Shown here one piece after another: positions 15,583 through 24,712 of a DNA stretch of 43,262 bases. The notes below the pieces were generated by a model. The model worked only from the letters and a program-made list of their open reading frames with translations. It had not been told where the DNA came from and ran no database searches. The position numbers and the translations under genes were made by a program. Every line of letters starts with the position of its first letter. Positions within the stretch are counted from its first letter, which is position 1. The stretch is from an uncultured Bacteroidales bacterium (GTDB lineage Bacteria; Bacteroidota; Bacteroidia; Bacteroidales; UBA932): NCBI GenBank assembly GCA_946406275.1, contig CAMJJZ010000005.1:1-43262 (forward strand), read 5' to 3'.

Positions 15583-16344
15583 TTAGCGACGTTCGCCACG
15601 GCCTTCGCCCCTGCGGCCACCACGGCGGCCACCGCGGTCTCCACCGCGACGGTCATCCCTGCGACCTGCACCGGGTGCTGCAGCGTTTGCTGCGTAACCG
15701 GCGTTAGGGCTGAGGTCCTGCTTGCCGTACTTCTCACCGTTGCAGATCCAGACCTTGATACCCATGGTACCCATCTGGGTGTGTGCAACTGCAAGTGCGT
15801 AGTCGATGTCTGCGCGGAAGGTGTGCAGCGGAGTGCGGCCTTCCTTGAACATCTCGGAGCGGGCGATTTCAGCGCCGCCTACACGGCCGCTGATCTGTAC
15901 CTTAATACCCTCGGCACCAACGCGCATTGCGGTGGCGATGGCCATCTTGATGGCGCGGCGATAGCTCACGCGGCCTTCGATCTGGTGGGCGATGGAATCG
16001 GCCACGATGGTGGCGTCAACCTCGGGGCGCTTCACCTCGAAGATGTTGATCTGGACATCCTTCTTGGTGACCTTCTTCAGCTCTTCCTTGAGCTTGTCGA
16101 CCTCCTGGCCGCCCTTGCCGATGATGACACCCGGACGGGCAGCGTGGATGGTGACGGTGATGAGCTTCAGGGTGCGCTCGATGATGATGCGGGAGAGGCT
16201 GGCCTTCGCGAGGCGGCTTCCCAGGTACTTGCGGATCTCATAATCCTCGGCGATCTTCTCGGCGTAGTTGCCGCCGACCCAGTTGGAGTCCCAACCACGG
16301 GTGATACCGATACGGTTGCTGATAGGATTGGTTTTCTGTCCCAT
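15583..16344 (-). CDS. rpsC: 30S ribosomal protein S3
   Basis: This 253-residue S3 has the N-terminal region ([21 protein letters not shown]), the KH domain with [10 protein letters not shown], and the C-terminal half with [13 protein letters not shown] and [11 protein letters not shown]3 lies at the mRNA entry channel of the small subunit. The last 30 or so residues form an Arg/Gly-rich basic tail ([20 protein letters not shown]), a lineage-specific extension of a kind common in Bacteroidota S3 but more RGG-like than usual. It starts 3 bases after rplV. It is the last gene here: a terminator follows instead of rplP. Confidence 0.97.
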   Translation of the reverse strand: MGQKTNPISNRIGITRGWDSNWVGGNYAEKIAEDYEIRKYLGSRLAKASLSRIIIERTLKLITVTIHAARPGVIIGKGGQEVDKLKEELKKVTKKDVQINIFEVKRPEVDATIVADSIAHQIEGRVSYRRAIKMAIATAMRVGAEGIKVQISGRVGGAEIARSEMFKEGRTPLHTFRADIDYALAVAHTQMGTMGIKVWICNGEKYGKQDLSPNAGYAANAAAPGAGRRDDRRGGDRGGRRGGRRGEGRGERR

Positions 16345-16347
16345 AGT

Positions 16348-16761
16348 TTATTCCTCCACTGCTTTTTTGACGTCCAGGATGATGGTGACGTGGTTGGAAC
16401 GCTTGCGGATGCGACCGGCACGGCCCTGCGGGCACGGACGGATGCGCTTCAGGGTGCGACCCTCGTCAACCATGATGGTCTTTACGATAACGTTACCGGA
16501 TTCCAGCTCCTTGCTCTGCTCCGGGTTTTTGGCTTCCCAGTTGGCAATAGCGCTCTTGAGGAGCTTTTCCAGACGCACGGAAGCTTCCCGCTTGGAGTAG
16601 TGGAGAAGATCCAGGGCGTGATTGACTTCCTGTCCGCGGACGGTGTCGGCCACCAGGCGCATCTTCTGCGGGGAGGTAGGAACGTCGTTAAGTTTAGCGA
16701 TAGCGGTCTGCTTCTTGGTCTCTTTCAGGCGCTCGGCCATCAGTCTTTTTCTCTTTCCCAT
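16348..16761 (-). CDS. rplV: 50S ribosomal protein L22
   Basis: This 137-residue L22 has the family blocks [20 protein letters not shown], the ANWEAKN segment, and the C-terminal beta-hairpin region [28 protein letters not shown], which reaches into the peptide exit tunnel. It has an extra basic N-terminal segment of about 25 residues ([19 protein letters not shown]) compared with shorter homologues. It lies between rpsS and rpsC in the standard S10-operon order. Confidence 0.96.
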   Translation of the reverse strand: MGKRKRLMAERLKETKKQTAIAKLNDVPTSPQKMRLVADTVRGQEVNHALDLLHYSKREASVRLEKLLKSAIANWEAKNPEQSKELESGNVIVKTIMVDEGRTLKRIRPCPQGRAGRIRKRSNHVTIILDVKKAVEE

Positions 16762-16780
16762 AATGTCAATCCTTTAAACA

Positions 16781-17053
16781 TTACTTCTTATTGTTGCCTG
16801 CGTGGCCGCGGAAAGTGCGGGTGGGAGCGAACTCGCCCAGCTTGTGACCGACCATGTTCTCAGTGACATAAACGGGGATAAACTTGTTTCCGTTATGGAC
16901 TGCGATTGTGTGGCCCACAAAGTCAGGGGAGATCATGCTGGCACGGGACCAAGTCTTGACAACCTCTTTCTTTTTGCTGCCGTCATTCATAGCGAGAATG
17001 CGATTCTCCAGTGCTTCCTGAATGTACGGTCCTTTTTTAAGTGAACGACTCAT
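16781..17053 (-). CDS. rpsS: 30S ribosomal protein S19
   Basis: This 90-residue S19 begins [15 protein letters not shown] and contains [22 protein letters not shown] and [16 protein letters not shown], all diagnostic. S19 binds the head of the small subunit with S13. It sits between rplB and rplV, with 19-base gaps on both sides. Confidence 0.97.
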   Translation of the reverse strand: MSRSLKKGPYIQEALENRILAMNDGSKKKEVVKTWSRASMISPDFVGHTIAVHNGNKFIPVYVTENMVGHKLGEFAPTRTFRGHAGNNKK

Positions 17054-17072
17054 AATCTGTTAGTTTATTCCG

Positions 17073-17897
17073 TTATTTCTTACGTCTTTCAATGATGAAC
17101 TTGTTGGACACGGCCTTCGGGTTGCGGGTCTTGTAGCCCTTTGCAGGCAGACCCTTACGGGAACGCGGATGTCCACCGGAAGCACGACCTTCACCACCGC
17201 CCATAGGGTGATCGTGGGGGTTCATGACAACACCACGGTTGTGAGGGCGGCGACCCAGGTGACGGGTGCGGCCGGCCTTGCCGTAGCTTTCCAGATTATG
17301 GTCCGGATTGGAAACGGTACCGACGGTAGCGCGGCATGCAACGGGAACCATGCGGGTCTCACCGGAAGGGAGACGAAGGATGGCGTAGTTGCCTTCGCGG
17401 GCTGCGAGCTGTGCATAGGTGCCGGCGGAACGGGCCATGACGGCGCCCTGTCCGGGACGGAGCTCGATAGCGTGTACCAGAGTACCTACAGGGATGTTGG
17501 CCAGAGGCAGGCAGTTGCCGAGGTCCGGGGAGGCGGTTGCGCCGCTTTCCACTACCTGGCCCACCTGGAGGCCGTTGGGAGCGAGGATGTAGCTCTTCAT
17601 GCCGTCCTCATACTGAATGAGAGCGATGCGTGCGCTACGGTTGGGATCGTACTCAATGGTGAGAACGGTGGCCTTGAACTCGTCGCGGTTGCGGACGAAG
17701 TCTACAAGACGGTACATTCTCTTGTGTCCGCCGCCACGGTAACGAACGGTCATCTGACCGGTGTTGTTACGTCCGCCGGAGGACTTGAGGGGTTCCAGGA
17801 GGGGCTTGTAAGGCTTCTTTGCGGTAATTTCCTCAAAGGAGCTGATGGCCTTGTTGCGCTGTCCGGGGGTAACCGGTTTGTATTTCTTGATTGCCAT
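17073..17897 (-). CDS. rplB: 50S ribosomal protein L2
   Basis: This 274-residue L2 is of full length, with [21 protein letters not shown], the [13 protein letters not shown] segment, and the C-terminal [16 protein letters not shown] block near the peptidyl transferase centre, where the conserved histidine lies. Start ATG 17897 has a good ribosome site upstream (AAAGGAGG). Standard order rplW-rplB-rpsS is kept. Confidence 0.98.
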   Translation of the reverse strand: MAIKKYKPVTPGQRNKAISSFEEITAKKPYKPLLEPLKSSGGRNNTGQMTVRYRGGGHKRMYRLVDFVRNRDEFKATVLTIEYDPNRSARIALIQYEDGMKSYILAPNGLQVGQVVESGATASPDLGNCLPLANIPVGTLVHAIELRPGQGAVMARSAGTYAQLAAREGNYAILRLPSGETRMVPVACRATVGTVSNPDHNLESYGKAGRTRHLGRRPHNRGVVMNPHDHPMGGGEGRASGGHPRSRKGLPAKGYKTRNPKAVSNKFIIERRKK

Positions 17898-17914
17898 ATT
17901 AAGTTCCTCCTTTA

Positions 17915-18205
17915 CTAGATGTTAGCGTAGAAATCGATCTTGTCTTCACCTGCAAGAGTGACGTATGCCTTCTTGAAGTGGTTGGTGCGACCGCGAAGCA
18001 GGCCGGCCTTGGTGTAGCGCTGCTTGCGCTTGCCGTGGTAGTTGAGGGTGTTGACCTCAGCAACGGAAACTCCGTAAGTCTGCTCTACGGCAGCCTTGAT
18101 CTGGAGCTTGTTGGCCTTGCGGTCCACGATGAAACCGTAACGGTTGAGCTTTTCGCCCTCAGCCGTCATTTTCTCGGTTACGATTGGCTTAATTAAGATA
18201 CCCAT
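17915..18205 (-). CDS. rplW: 50S ribosomal protein L23
   Basis: This 96-residue L23 has [10 protein letters not shown] at the start and [33 protein letters not shown] in the middle. It sits at the tunnel exit, where trigger factor and SRP dock. A Shine-Dalgarno-like AAAGGAG stands upstream of the ATG. Confidence 0.96.
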   Translation of the reverse strand: MGILIKPIVTEKMTAEGEKLNRYGFIVDRKANKLQIKAAVEQTYGVSVAEVNTLNYHGKRKQRYTKAGLLRGRTNHFKKAYVTLAGEDKIDFYANI

Positions 18206-18218
18206 TTTCTTTTCTCCT

Positions 18219-18845
18219 TTACTTTACTCTTGCTGCGAGGATATCCTGGACACCGTCCACGAGCACCAGAGAGTTGGCGTCCATGATGGCGTAGGTATTA
18301 ATCTCGTCAACGGTGATGACCTTCACATTCTGAAGGTTGCGGGACGACAGGAAAATATTGTCTGAATTCTCCGGGAGAACAACAAGGACCTTGCGGTCAC
18401 CGGCCTTGATGTTGGCAAGGATAGTGAGGAGTTCCTTGGTCTTGGGAGCATCCATGGTGAAGGGCTCTACAATGGTGATTGCGTTATCGGCGGCCTTGTA
18501 AGAGAGGGCGCTGAAACGAGCGAGCTGCTTCACTTTCTTGTTCAGTTTGAAACGATAGTCGCGCGGCTTGGGACCGAACACGTTGCCACCGCCTACGAAG
18601 ATACCGGCTTTGAGGGAACCGTGACGTGCACCGCCACCGCCCTTCTGCCTGCCGAGCTTCTTGGTGGAATAAGCAACCTCGCTGCGATCCTTGGTGCGTG
18701 CAGTGCCCTGACGCTGTGCTGCGAGATACTGAAGAACGTCGAGATAGATGACGTGGTCGTTGGGTTCTACGCCGAAGACTTTTTCGTCCAGAACCACTTT
18801 CTTACCGGAAAGAGTTCCGTCAATCTTGTAAACAGATAATTCCAT
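18219..18845 (-). CDS. rplD: 50S ribosomal protein L4
   Basis: This 208-residue L4 has the long loop with GTARTKDRSEVAYSTKK and QKGGGGARHGS, which lines the exit tunnel, and the C-terminal region DGVQDILAARVK. In Escherichia coli L4 also represses its own operon through the S10 leader; the short leader here gives no visible equivalent. It follows rplC by 2 bases. Confidence 0.96.
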   Translation of the reverse strand: MELSVYKIDGTLSGKKVVLDEKVFGVEPNDHVIYLDVLQYLAAQRQGTARTKDRSEVAYSTKKLGRQKGGGGARHGSLKAGIFVGGGNVFGPKPRDYRFKLNKKVKQLARFSALSYKAADNAITIVEPFTMDAPKTKELLTILANIKAGDRKVLVVLPENSDNIFLSSRNLQNVKVITVDEINTYAIMDANSLVLVDGVQDILAARVK

Positions 18846-18847
18846 AA

Positions 18848-19474
18848 TTAAGCCTCCAGAATTAAGTAAGAACCCTTGGCTCCGGGAACGGAACCCTTGA
18901 TGACGATCATGTTGTTTTCTGCGTCTACTTTGAGAACCTCAAGGTTGAAAACCTTAACGCGCTCGTTGCCCATGTGGCCTGCCATGCGCATGCCAGGGAA
19001 GACGCGGGACGGCCAAGAGGATGCACCCATGGAACCAGGGTGACGGAGCCTGTTGTGCTGACCGTGGGTCTCTCCACCGACGCCGGCGAAGCCGTGACGC
19101 TTCACGACGCCCTGGAAACCCTTACCTTTGGAAGTACCGACAACGTCCACGAACTTCACATCATCAGTGATGACGTCTGCAACGGTGACGATGTCTCCGA
19201 GCTTGAGCTCTCCTGCGAAGTCTGCGGGGAATTCCACGAGCTTCTTCTTGGGAGTAGTTCCTGCCTTTTCAAAATGACCCTTCAGGGCCGCGCTGGTGCG
19301 TTTCTCTTTCTTTTCGTCATAGGCAAGCTGAACTGCTTCGTAACCATCGGTTTCCACAGTGCGAACCTGCGTGACAACACACGGACCAGCCTCGATGACG
19401 GTGCATGGAATATTCTTTCCATCAGCACCGAAGACGGAAATCATTCCGACTTTCTTTCCAATTAAACCAGGCAT
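18848..19474 (-). CDS. rplC: 50S ribosomal protein L3
   Basis: This 208-residue L3 begins [14 protein letters not shown] and contains [37 protein letters not shown] and [17 protein letters not shown], all diagnostic, including the glutamine-containing loop near the peptidyl transferase centre. It is the first gene of the cluster here. In most bacteria rpsJ (S10) directly precedes it; here a promoter and a divergent polyferredoxin gene stand there instead. Confidence 0.97.
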   Translation of the reverse strand: MPGLIGKKVGMISVFGADGKNIPCTVIEAGPCVVTQVRTVETDGYEAVQLAYDEKKEKRTSAALKGHFEKAGTTPKKKLVEFPADFAGELKLGDIVTVADVITDDVKFVDVVGTSKGKGFQGVVKRHGFAGVGGETHGQHNRLRHPGSMGASSWPSRVFPGMRMAGHMGNERVKVFNLEVLKVDAENNMIVIKGSVPGAKGSYLILEA

Positions 19475-19548
19475 TGGTTGAATGTTAATTAATTGTTACT
19501 TAAATATTTACAACGCATTGTAGGCCACTTGGGCACAATTGCGGACCG

Positions 19549-19580
19549 CAAAGATACGATTAAAATCTTGATTTTCCAAA
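19549..19580 (-). promoter_or_regulatory. Promoter of the rplC-rpsC operon
   Basis: Reading leftward, TTTG (19577-19580), 20 bases, then TATCTTTG (19549-19556) match the Bacteroidetes consensus. A leader of about 65-70 bases follows before rplC, containing a small inverted repeat TACAA-TGCG-TTGTA (19509-19522) that might form a weak hairpin. Confidence 0.82.
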
Positions 19581-19620
19581 AGTTATGAACAGGTTTTTTC
19601 ACAACCTTATAAATATTTAT

Positions 19621-19628
19621 TATATTTG
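19621..19628 (+). promoter_or_regulatory. -7 box of the polyferredoxin gene
   Basis: TATATTTG fits TAnnTTTG and is 29 bases before the ATG at 19658. The upstream T-run near 19594-19599 may serve as the -33 element. It is divergent from the rplC promoter. Confidence 0.55.
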
Positions 19629-19657
19629 CATCTGGTTAGCAAATAAATCAACGATAT

Positions 19658-21673
19658 ATGAAAACGTCACCCACAAAAAAGAACTGGGTAAGGTATCTCC
19701 TTCAGTGGGGAGTCCTGCTCGCCATCATAGTATTTGTAACCGGTCTGGTAAGGACCATATTCCCAAAGATGGAACCGGCCGACCCTGAAGCTTTCTGTCC
19801 CCTGGGAGGCCTTGAGGCCCTTGCCACCTACGGCGTACGCGGCTCCCTGCCCTGCAGCATGAGCTCGCTCCAGATTATCCTGGGAATATGCCTGGCCGCC
19901 GCCGTGATCCTCTTCAGCAAGCTGTTCTGCGGTTACCTCTGCCCCGTTGGCACCGTGCAGGACCTTCTGATGAAGCTCCGGAAGGCTATCGGCCTAAAGG
20001 GAATAAGGATTAAGAACGGAAGCGTGGGGGACAAGATTCTCCGCATCGTAAAATACGCCCTGGTATTCTGGCTGTTCTACATGACGGCCACCGCCAGCGA
20101 GCTCTTCTGCAAGAACCTGGACCCGTATTATGCGGTTGCAACCGGCTTCAAGGGGGAAATCACCCTGTGGATGAGCATCGTCACCGTATCCCTGGTGGTA
20201 CTGGGCAGCTTCCTTGTGGACATGTTCTGGTGCAGGTACCTCTGCCCGCTGGGAGCCATTTCCAACTCCCTCAAGTTCTGGGCATGGATCCTTGGGCTGG
20301 GGCTCCTGTGGTGGGTGCTGGGTCTCATCGGCCTTGCAACTCCCTGGTGGGTGCTCCTTGGCGTCCTCTGCCTGGCCGGCTATCTCCTGGAAATTCTCTG
20401 CGGCAAGCCCAAGCTGCAACTCCTTCATATTATAAAGGACGATGACCGCTGCTCCGGCTGCGGCCTCTGCAACCGCGAATGCCCCTACGGCATAGACATC
20501 GCCGGTGCAAGGGGTAAGGTCACCTGCGTGGACTGCACCCTCTGCGGCCAGTGCGTTGGCGCCTGCAGCAAGGAAGCCCTGGCCGTGGGCGTATGCCAGA
20601 AGGCCAAGGGAGGCTTCTGGAAGTATGTTCCCGCCATCATCACCGTGCTTCTGGTGGGCATTGGTATATGGGTCGGCTCCAATGTGGAACTTCCCACCAT
20701 CAGTGAGGAGTGGAACATGGAGAACGTGGACGCCTCCACGCTCAAGAGCTTCGACATAGAGCCCCTGCGCTCCGTGAAGTGCTTCAGCAGCTCCATGGCC
20801 TTCAAGGGCAAGCTGGTGCAGATTCCCGGCACGCACGCCGTAAAGACCTACGTGGGCAAGCACCGCGTTCACATCACATATGACCCCGCCGTAACCACCC
20901 CTGAAAAGATCCAGGAAGCCATATTCGTCCCCACCCGCTTCAAGGTGGAGAACCCGGACCTGGAAACTGTGAAGGAAGTGAAGAAGGTCACCATCCACAC
21001 GGAGTACATGCCCGACAGGATGGACCTCAACAATTTTGGCATGCAGCTGCGCCAGTCGGAAAAGAAGATCTACGGCGTCGAGAGCCAGTTCTCCTGCCCC
21101 CTCACCGTCCACGTCTACATGGATCCCGAGGAAGAGGCCGATGCCGCCTGGTTCAAGCAGATAGTTGAGAAGAAGACCCTGGAGATGCCCGTCCACGGAG
21201 GCGGCACCAAGGTCACCAAACTTGGCTTCAAGTTCGTGGACATGGTTCCCGGAGAGGAAATGGTCCCCGTGGCCGATTATGTCCACCACATGTTCACTCC
21301 CTTCAAGGCGGAGTACAACGGCAAGTACGATGACGGCATCAAGAAGCGCACCCTGGTATACGAGGGCAAGCCCCAGTTCATCTACGAGGTTGCCAATCCC
21401 GGCTATGACAAGCCAATCATCACCCGCAACCTTCCTTTCCTGAGCAACCATCTGTCCAAGGAAGAGGGCGTCATCGGCACTTACCTCAACCTGAACGAAG
21501 ACCTCGTCCCCGCAATCCAGGTCCGTTTTGCCGCCCCCTGCACCGCAGAGCGTATCTGGGAGCTCATGACAATGGAGACATGGACCATCACCTACAAGAA
21601 CGACGATGTCCGCGAGGAGGGCGCCAAGATTGCCTTCAAGGAGCCCGGCATTGTCAAACCTTATAATAAATAA
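19658..21673 (+). CDS. NapH/CcoG-like membrane polyferredoxin with a metal-binding-like C-terminal region
   Basis: This is a 671-residue protein. The first 260 residues hold about six transmembrane helices with the NapH/CcoG-type motifs CGYLCPVG (91-98) and CRYLCPLGA (192-200). Two 4Fe-4S clusters follow, at CSGCGLCNRECP (265-276) and CVDCTLCGQC...C (290-303). After a further helix (about 322-340) comes a soluble tail of about 330 residues with strands reminiscent of heavy-metal-associated domains (RSVKCFSSSMAFKGKL, KTYVGKHRVHITYDP...EKIQEAIF) and a second similar unit near 440-480. It probably moves electrons across or near the membrane; donors, acceptors and the metal are unknown. The fusion of polyferredoxin and HMA-like tail is uncommon. 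It has its own promoter and no cotranscribed partner. Confidence 0.8.
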   Translation: MKTSPTKKNWVRYLLQWGVLLAIIVFVTGLVRTIFPKMEPADPEAFCPLGGLEALATYGVRGSLPCSMSSLQIILGICLAAAVILFSKLFCGYLCPVGTVQDLLMKLRKAIGLKGIRIKNGSVGDKILRIVKYALVFWLFYMTATASELFCKNLDPYYAVATGFKGEITLWMSIVTVSLVVLGSFLVDMFWCRYLCPLGAISNSLKFWAWILGLGLLWWVLGLIGLATPWWVLLGVLCLAGYLLEILCGKPKLQLLHIIKDDDRCSGCGLCNRECPYGIDIAGARGKVTCVDCTLCGQCVGACSKEALAVGVCQKAKGGFWKYVPAIITVLLVGIGIWVGSNVELPTISEEWNMENVDASTLKSFDIEPLRSVKCFSSSMAFKGKLVQIPGTHAVKTYVGKHRVHITYDPAVTTPEKIQEAIFVPTRFKVENPDLETVKEVKKVTIHTEYMPDRMDLNNFGMQLRQSEKKIYGVESQFSCPLTVHVYMDPEEEADAAWFKQIVEKKTLEMPVHGGGTKVTKLGFKFVDMVPGEEMVPVADYVHHMFTPFKAEYNGKYDDGIKKRTLVYEGKPQFIYEVANPGYDKPIITRNLPFLSNHLSKEEGVIGTYLNLNEDLVPAIQVRFAAPCTAERIWELMTMETWTITYKNDDVREEGAKIAFKEPGIVKPYNK

Positions 21674-21689
21674 TACCAACTTTTGGGGA

Positions 21690-21707
21690 TTTTCCGGTCC
21701 CGGAAAA
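21690..21707. promoter_or_regulatory. Palindrome just upstream of the -7 box of the TonB operon
   Basis: TTTTCCGG-TC-CCGGAAAA is a perfect 8+8 inverted repeat with a 2-base centre. It ends 5 bases before the -7 box of the receptor gene, a position expected for an operator. No T-run follows, so it is a poor terminator for the gene upstream. The cognate regulator is unknown. Confidence 0.5.
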
Positions 21708-21712
21708 CCGCC

Positions 21713-21720
21713 TACCTTTG
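21713..21720 (+). promoter_or_regulatory. -7 box of the TonB receptor/peptidase operon
   Basis: TACCTTTG fits TAnnTTTG and lies 10 bases before the ATG at 21731, leaving a leader of only a few bases. Confidence 0.6.
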
Positions 21721-21730
21721 CACCCGCTTA

Positions 21731-24694
21731 ATGCGAAAGTTCGCAGTCATACTACTGATTCTGGCCACAGCCCTGCAGGCTGCCGGCCAGGGCCGTGTGT
21801 TCAAGGGCAAGGTGGTTGACAAAAAGACCGGAGAGCCCGTGGAATTTGCCACCGTGCTGGTAAAGGCCACTGAACAGTGGTCTGTGACAGATGAAAAAGG
21901 ACAGTTCTCCATTGAAGGCATCCGCGTTGCCGGCAGCAAGGTAGAGATTGCCTCGCTGGGCTACGTAACCCTTACCCAGGACGTGAAGTTCTCCGGAGAA
22001 ACCACTGAAATCACTTTCAAGGTGGACGAGGACAACCTCACCCTTGAGAGCGCCGTGGTCACCGCGCAGGAGAACTCCAACTCCGCCGCAACGTCAAGGA
22101 CCATAGACAAAACGGCCCTGGAACACGTTCAGATAATGAACATAAGCGACATCTCCAGCCTCCTTCCCGGCGGTGCCAGCGTGAATCCCTCCCTCGTAAG
22201 CGACCAGCAGATAAGCCTTCGCTCCGCCAAGGGAGAAAGCGGAAGTTCATCGTTCGGAACGGCCATAGAGGTGGACGGAGTGCGCCTGTCCAACAACGCA
22301 TCGTTCACCAGCTCGGACCTCAACGGCCGCTCCGGATCCGTCAAGGGTGCGTCCACAAACAACATCGCATCGTCCAATATTGAGTCCGTGGAGGTCATAA
22401 CCGGCGTACCTTCGGTGGAATACGGAGACATGGGCAGCGGCGTGGTCAAGATTAACACCCGCAAGGGAAAGACCCCGTGGAACGTCACCATGTCCACCAG
22501 CCCCAAGACAAAGCAGGTTTCCGTGAGCAAGGGATTCGGCCTTGGAAAGACCCGCAGCGGCTTCAATCTTGGCGTCCTGAACGCAAGCGCGGAGTACACC
22601 AACAGCGTTGCGGACCCCATGTCGCCATACACCTCCTATGACCGCAAGCAGCTCTCGCTCACCTACAGCAAGCAGTTCACGGAGGGCGCCCTTGCCAAAA
22701 CCCCGCTCAGGATATCGGCGGGCGTGACCGGCAACCTTGGCGGCCTTGACGACAGGGAAGACCCGGACAAGATGCTGGATACCTGGCTCATCAAAAAGGA
22801 CAACAGCCTCCGCGCCAATTTCACATCCAACTGGCTCCTGAGCAAATCCTGGATAACCAATCTGGAACTCAATGCCTCAGTGGTATACGGAAACAAGGAG
22901 CAGAGGGAGAACGCCCGTTACCACAATACCACAACGGCAACGGCACTTCACGCCACTCAGCCCGGGTACTACATTTCAAGCGAGTTTGTCCCCGGTGGGG
23001 CCAACAATTCGGTCCTCCTGCCAATGGGTTATTACTACAACGTAATGGTCCTGGACGATAAGCCCCTCAATAGCAAGGTCACCCTGAAGGCCAACTGGGT
23101 AAAGAACGTGGGCAGGATAGACAACAAGGTGAAGACCGGCGTGGACTGGACCGTTGACAAGAACTACGGCATAGGCGAGTACTCGGAGGACTTTTCCACC
23201 GCTCCCTCCTACCGCGAGTGGCGCTTCTGCGACGTCCCGGCCATGCACAACGTGGGCGCGTATCTGGAAGACAACTTCATGCTGATGACCGGTGAAAAGT
23301 CTCACGTGAACGTCATCGCCGGACTCCGCTGGGACAACACCCTCATATCGGGAACCGCCTACGGAACCACCTCCAGCGTCTCTCCGCGTTTCAACGCCAA
23401 ATGGACCATAGGGGACTTCAGCGTAAGGGCCGGATGGGGCCAGGCCGTTAAACTGCCCTCCTTCTCCATACTCTATCCCACGCCTTCCTATTACGATATA
23501 GACGCCTTCACCTCAACGGCCGATGCCAACAATACCGTATACCGCGCTTACTATGTGATGCCGCGCAGCATAGAGTACAATCCGGACCTCGTCTGGCAGC
23601 GCAATACACAGACGGAAATTGGTCTGGAATGCACCCTGGCGGGGATCCATATCTCCCTGGCCGCCTTCAGCAACACCACCATCGGGGCATATAACAAAGA
23701 GACGGAATACGTTGCATTCTCATACATCAAGACTCCTATATCCGCAGTCCAGGGCCTGCCCATTCCTGCAACTGACAGAATATACACCCTGGATCCGGAT
23801 ACCGGAGTGGTCACCGTGAGTGATAAAACGGGAGCGAACGCTCCCATTGAAGCCGCCGGAGTACAGAGGAAGCAGCTCATCCAAAGATACTTTGAAAAGA
23901 ACGAGTCCAGCCCCATCCGCCGAATGGGCCTGGAGTGGGTCATAGATTTCCCCAGAATCGTCCCCATCAATACCAGCGTACGCGTGGACGGATCCTTCTA
24001 TAACTACAGGTCTGTCTACACGGACCTTGACGCATACTGCCCTTACACCACCCTCTCCAAAGACGGCTCTCCTTATAAATATATAGGCTGGTACTATGGC
24101 GGCAACGGCAATTCCAACGGAAACGAATCCCGGAGCGTAAAGACAAATGTCACCTTCACAACCCACATCCCTCAGGTGAGGATGATCGTATCGCTCAAGG
24201 TTGAGGGCAGCCTCCTCAAGTATTCCAGGGCCCTTAGCGAAAGGGCCGACGGAAGCGCCCGCAGCTATGTCCTCTCAGATCCCAAGGACCGCCTCTCCAT
24301 TACCGACGGTTCCGTATACGACGGGCAGCTGTACACCGTCCTGTGGCCGGATTACTACTCCACCGTGGACGATCCTGACACCCTGATACCCTTCGGACCG
24401 GATTATCTCAAGGCAAAGACCGACGATCCGGACTTCTACGCAGACCTTACAAGCCTGGTGGCCGCAAACACCACCTACAACTATACATTCGTACCGGACT
24501 ATATCTCCCCGTACTTCAGTGCAAATGTGAGCGTGACCAAGGAAATTGGCAATCTTGCCTCCATTTCCTTCTACGCCAACAACTTCTTCAACAACCGCGC
24601 CCAGGTCCGCTCTTCCAAGACCGGCAACATGAGCAGCGTAACCTCCTACATTCCAAACTTTTACTACGGACTAACACTTAGACTCAAATTTTAA
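21731..24694 (+). CDS. TonB-dependent outer-membrane receptor with N-terminal CarboxypepD_reg domain
   Basis: This is 987 residues with a signal peptide (1-20, cut after LQAAGQ), then a carboxypeptidase-regulatory-like domain (about 22-105, FKGKVVDKKTGEPVEFATV). A plug domain (about 110-240) has SVEVITGVPSVEYGDMGSGVVKI, and a long barrel ends in PNFYYGLTLRLKF with a terminal phenylalanine. It imports a ligand across the outer membrane using TonB energy. The start is ATG 21731; an upstream TTG in frame (21683) would spoil the signal peptide. It leads a tight operon with DUF4876, DUF6850 and two peptidases. It lacks a SusD partner, so a glycan PUL role is unlikely; a metal-complex or peptide substrate is more plausible. 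Confidence 0.93.
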   Translation: MRKFAVILLILATALQAAGQGRVFKGKVVDKKTGEPVEFATVLVKATEQWSVTDEKGQFSIEGIRVAGSKVEIASLGYVTLTQDVKFSGETTEITFKVDEDNLTLESAVVTAQENSNSAATSRTIDKTALEHVQIMNISDISSLLPGGASVNPSLVSDQQISLRSAKGESGSSSFGTAIEVDGVRLSNNASFTSSDLNGRSGSVKGASTNNIASSNIESVEVITGVPSVEYGDMGSGVVKINTRKGKTPWNVTMSTSPKTKQVSVSKGFGLGKTRSGFNLGVLNASAEYTNSVADPMSPYTSYDRKQLSLTYSKQFTEGALAKTPLRISAGVTGNLGGLDDREDPDKMLDTWLIKKDNSLRANFTSNWLLSKSWITNLELNASVVYGNKEQRENARYHNTTTATALHATQPGYYISSEFVPGGANNSVLLPMGYYYNVMVLDDKPLNSKVTLKANWVKNVGRIDNKVKTGVDWTVDKNYGIGEYSEDFSTAPSYREWRFCDVPAMHNVGAYLEDNFMLMTGEKSHVNVIAGLRWDNTLISGTAYGTTSSVSPRFNAKWTIGDFSVRAGWGQAVKLPSFSILYPTPSYYDIDAFTSTADANNTVYRAYYVMPRSIEYNPDLVWQRNTQTEIGLECTLAGIHISLAAFSNTTIGAYNKETEYVAFSYIKTPISAVQGLPIPATDRIYTLDPDTGVVTVSDKTGANAPIEAAGVQRKQLIQRYFEKNESSPIRRMGLEWVIDFPRIVPINTSVRVDGSFYNYRSVYTDLDAYCPYTTLSKDGSPYKYIGWYYGGNGNSNGNESRSVKTNVTFTTHIPQVRMIVSLKVEGSLLKYSRALSERADGSARSYVLSDPKDRLSITDGSVYDGQLYTVLWPDYYSTVDDPDTLIPFGPDYLKAKTDDPDFYADLTSLVAANTTYNYTFVPDYISPYFSANVSVTKEIGNLASISFYANNFFNNRAQVRSSKTGNMSSVTSYIPNFYYGLTLRLKF

Positions 24695-24712
24695 ATCCAA
24701 AATCATTTTATT

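Noticed and set aside
15571..16866. Plus-strand open frame of 431 codons over rpsC, rplV and rpsS
   Set aside because: It covers three ribosomal protein genes and their stop/start signals in antisense; it is a coding-bias artefact.
19475..19548. Ribosomal protein leader or L4-type autoregulatory structure before rplC
   Set aside because: Only a 5-bp inverted repeat is visible. It is too weak to claim a regulatory RNA.
19994..21679. Open frame of about 560 codons opposite the polyferredoxin gene
   Set aside because: The plus strand encodes clear Fe-S motifs. The minus translation is low-complexity (Ala, Gly, His, Val) without motifs and arises from codon bias.
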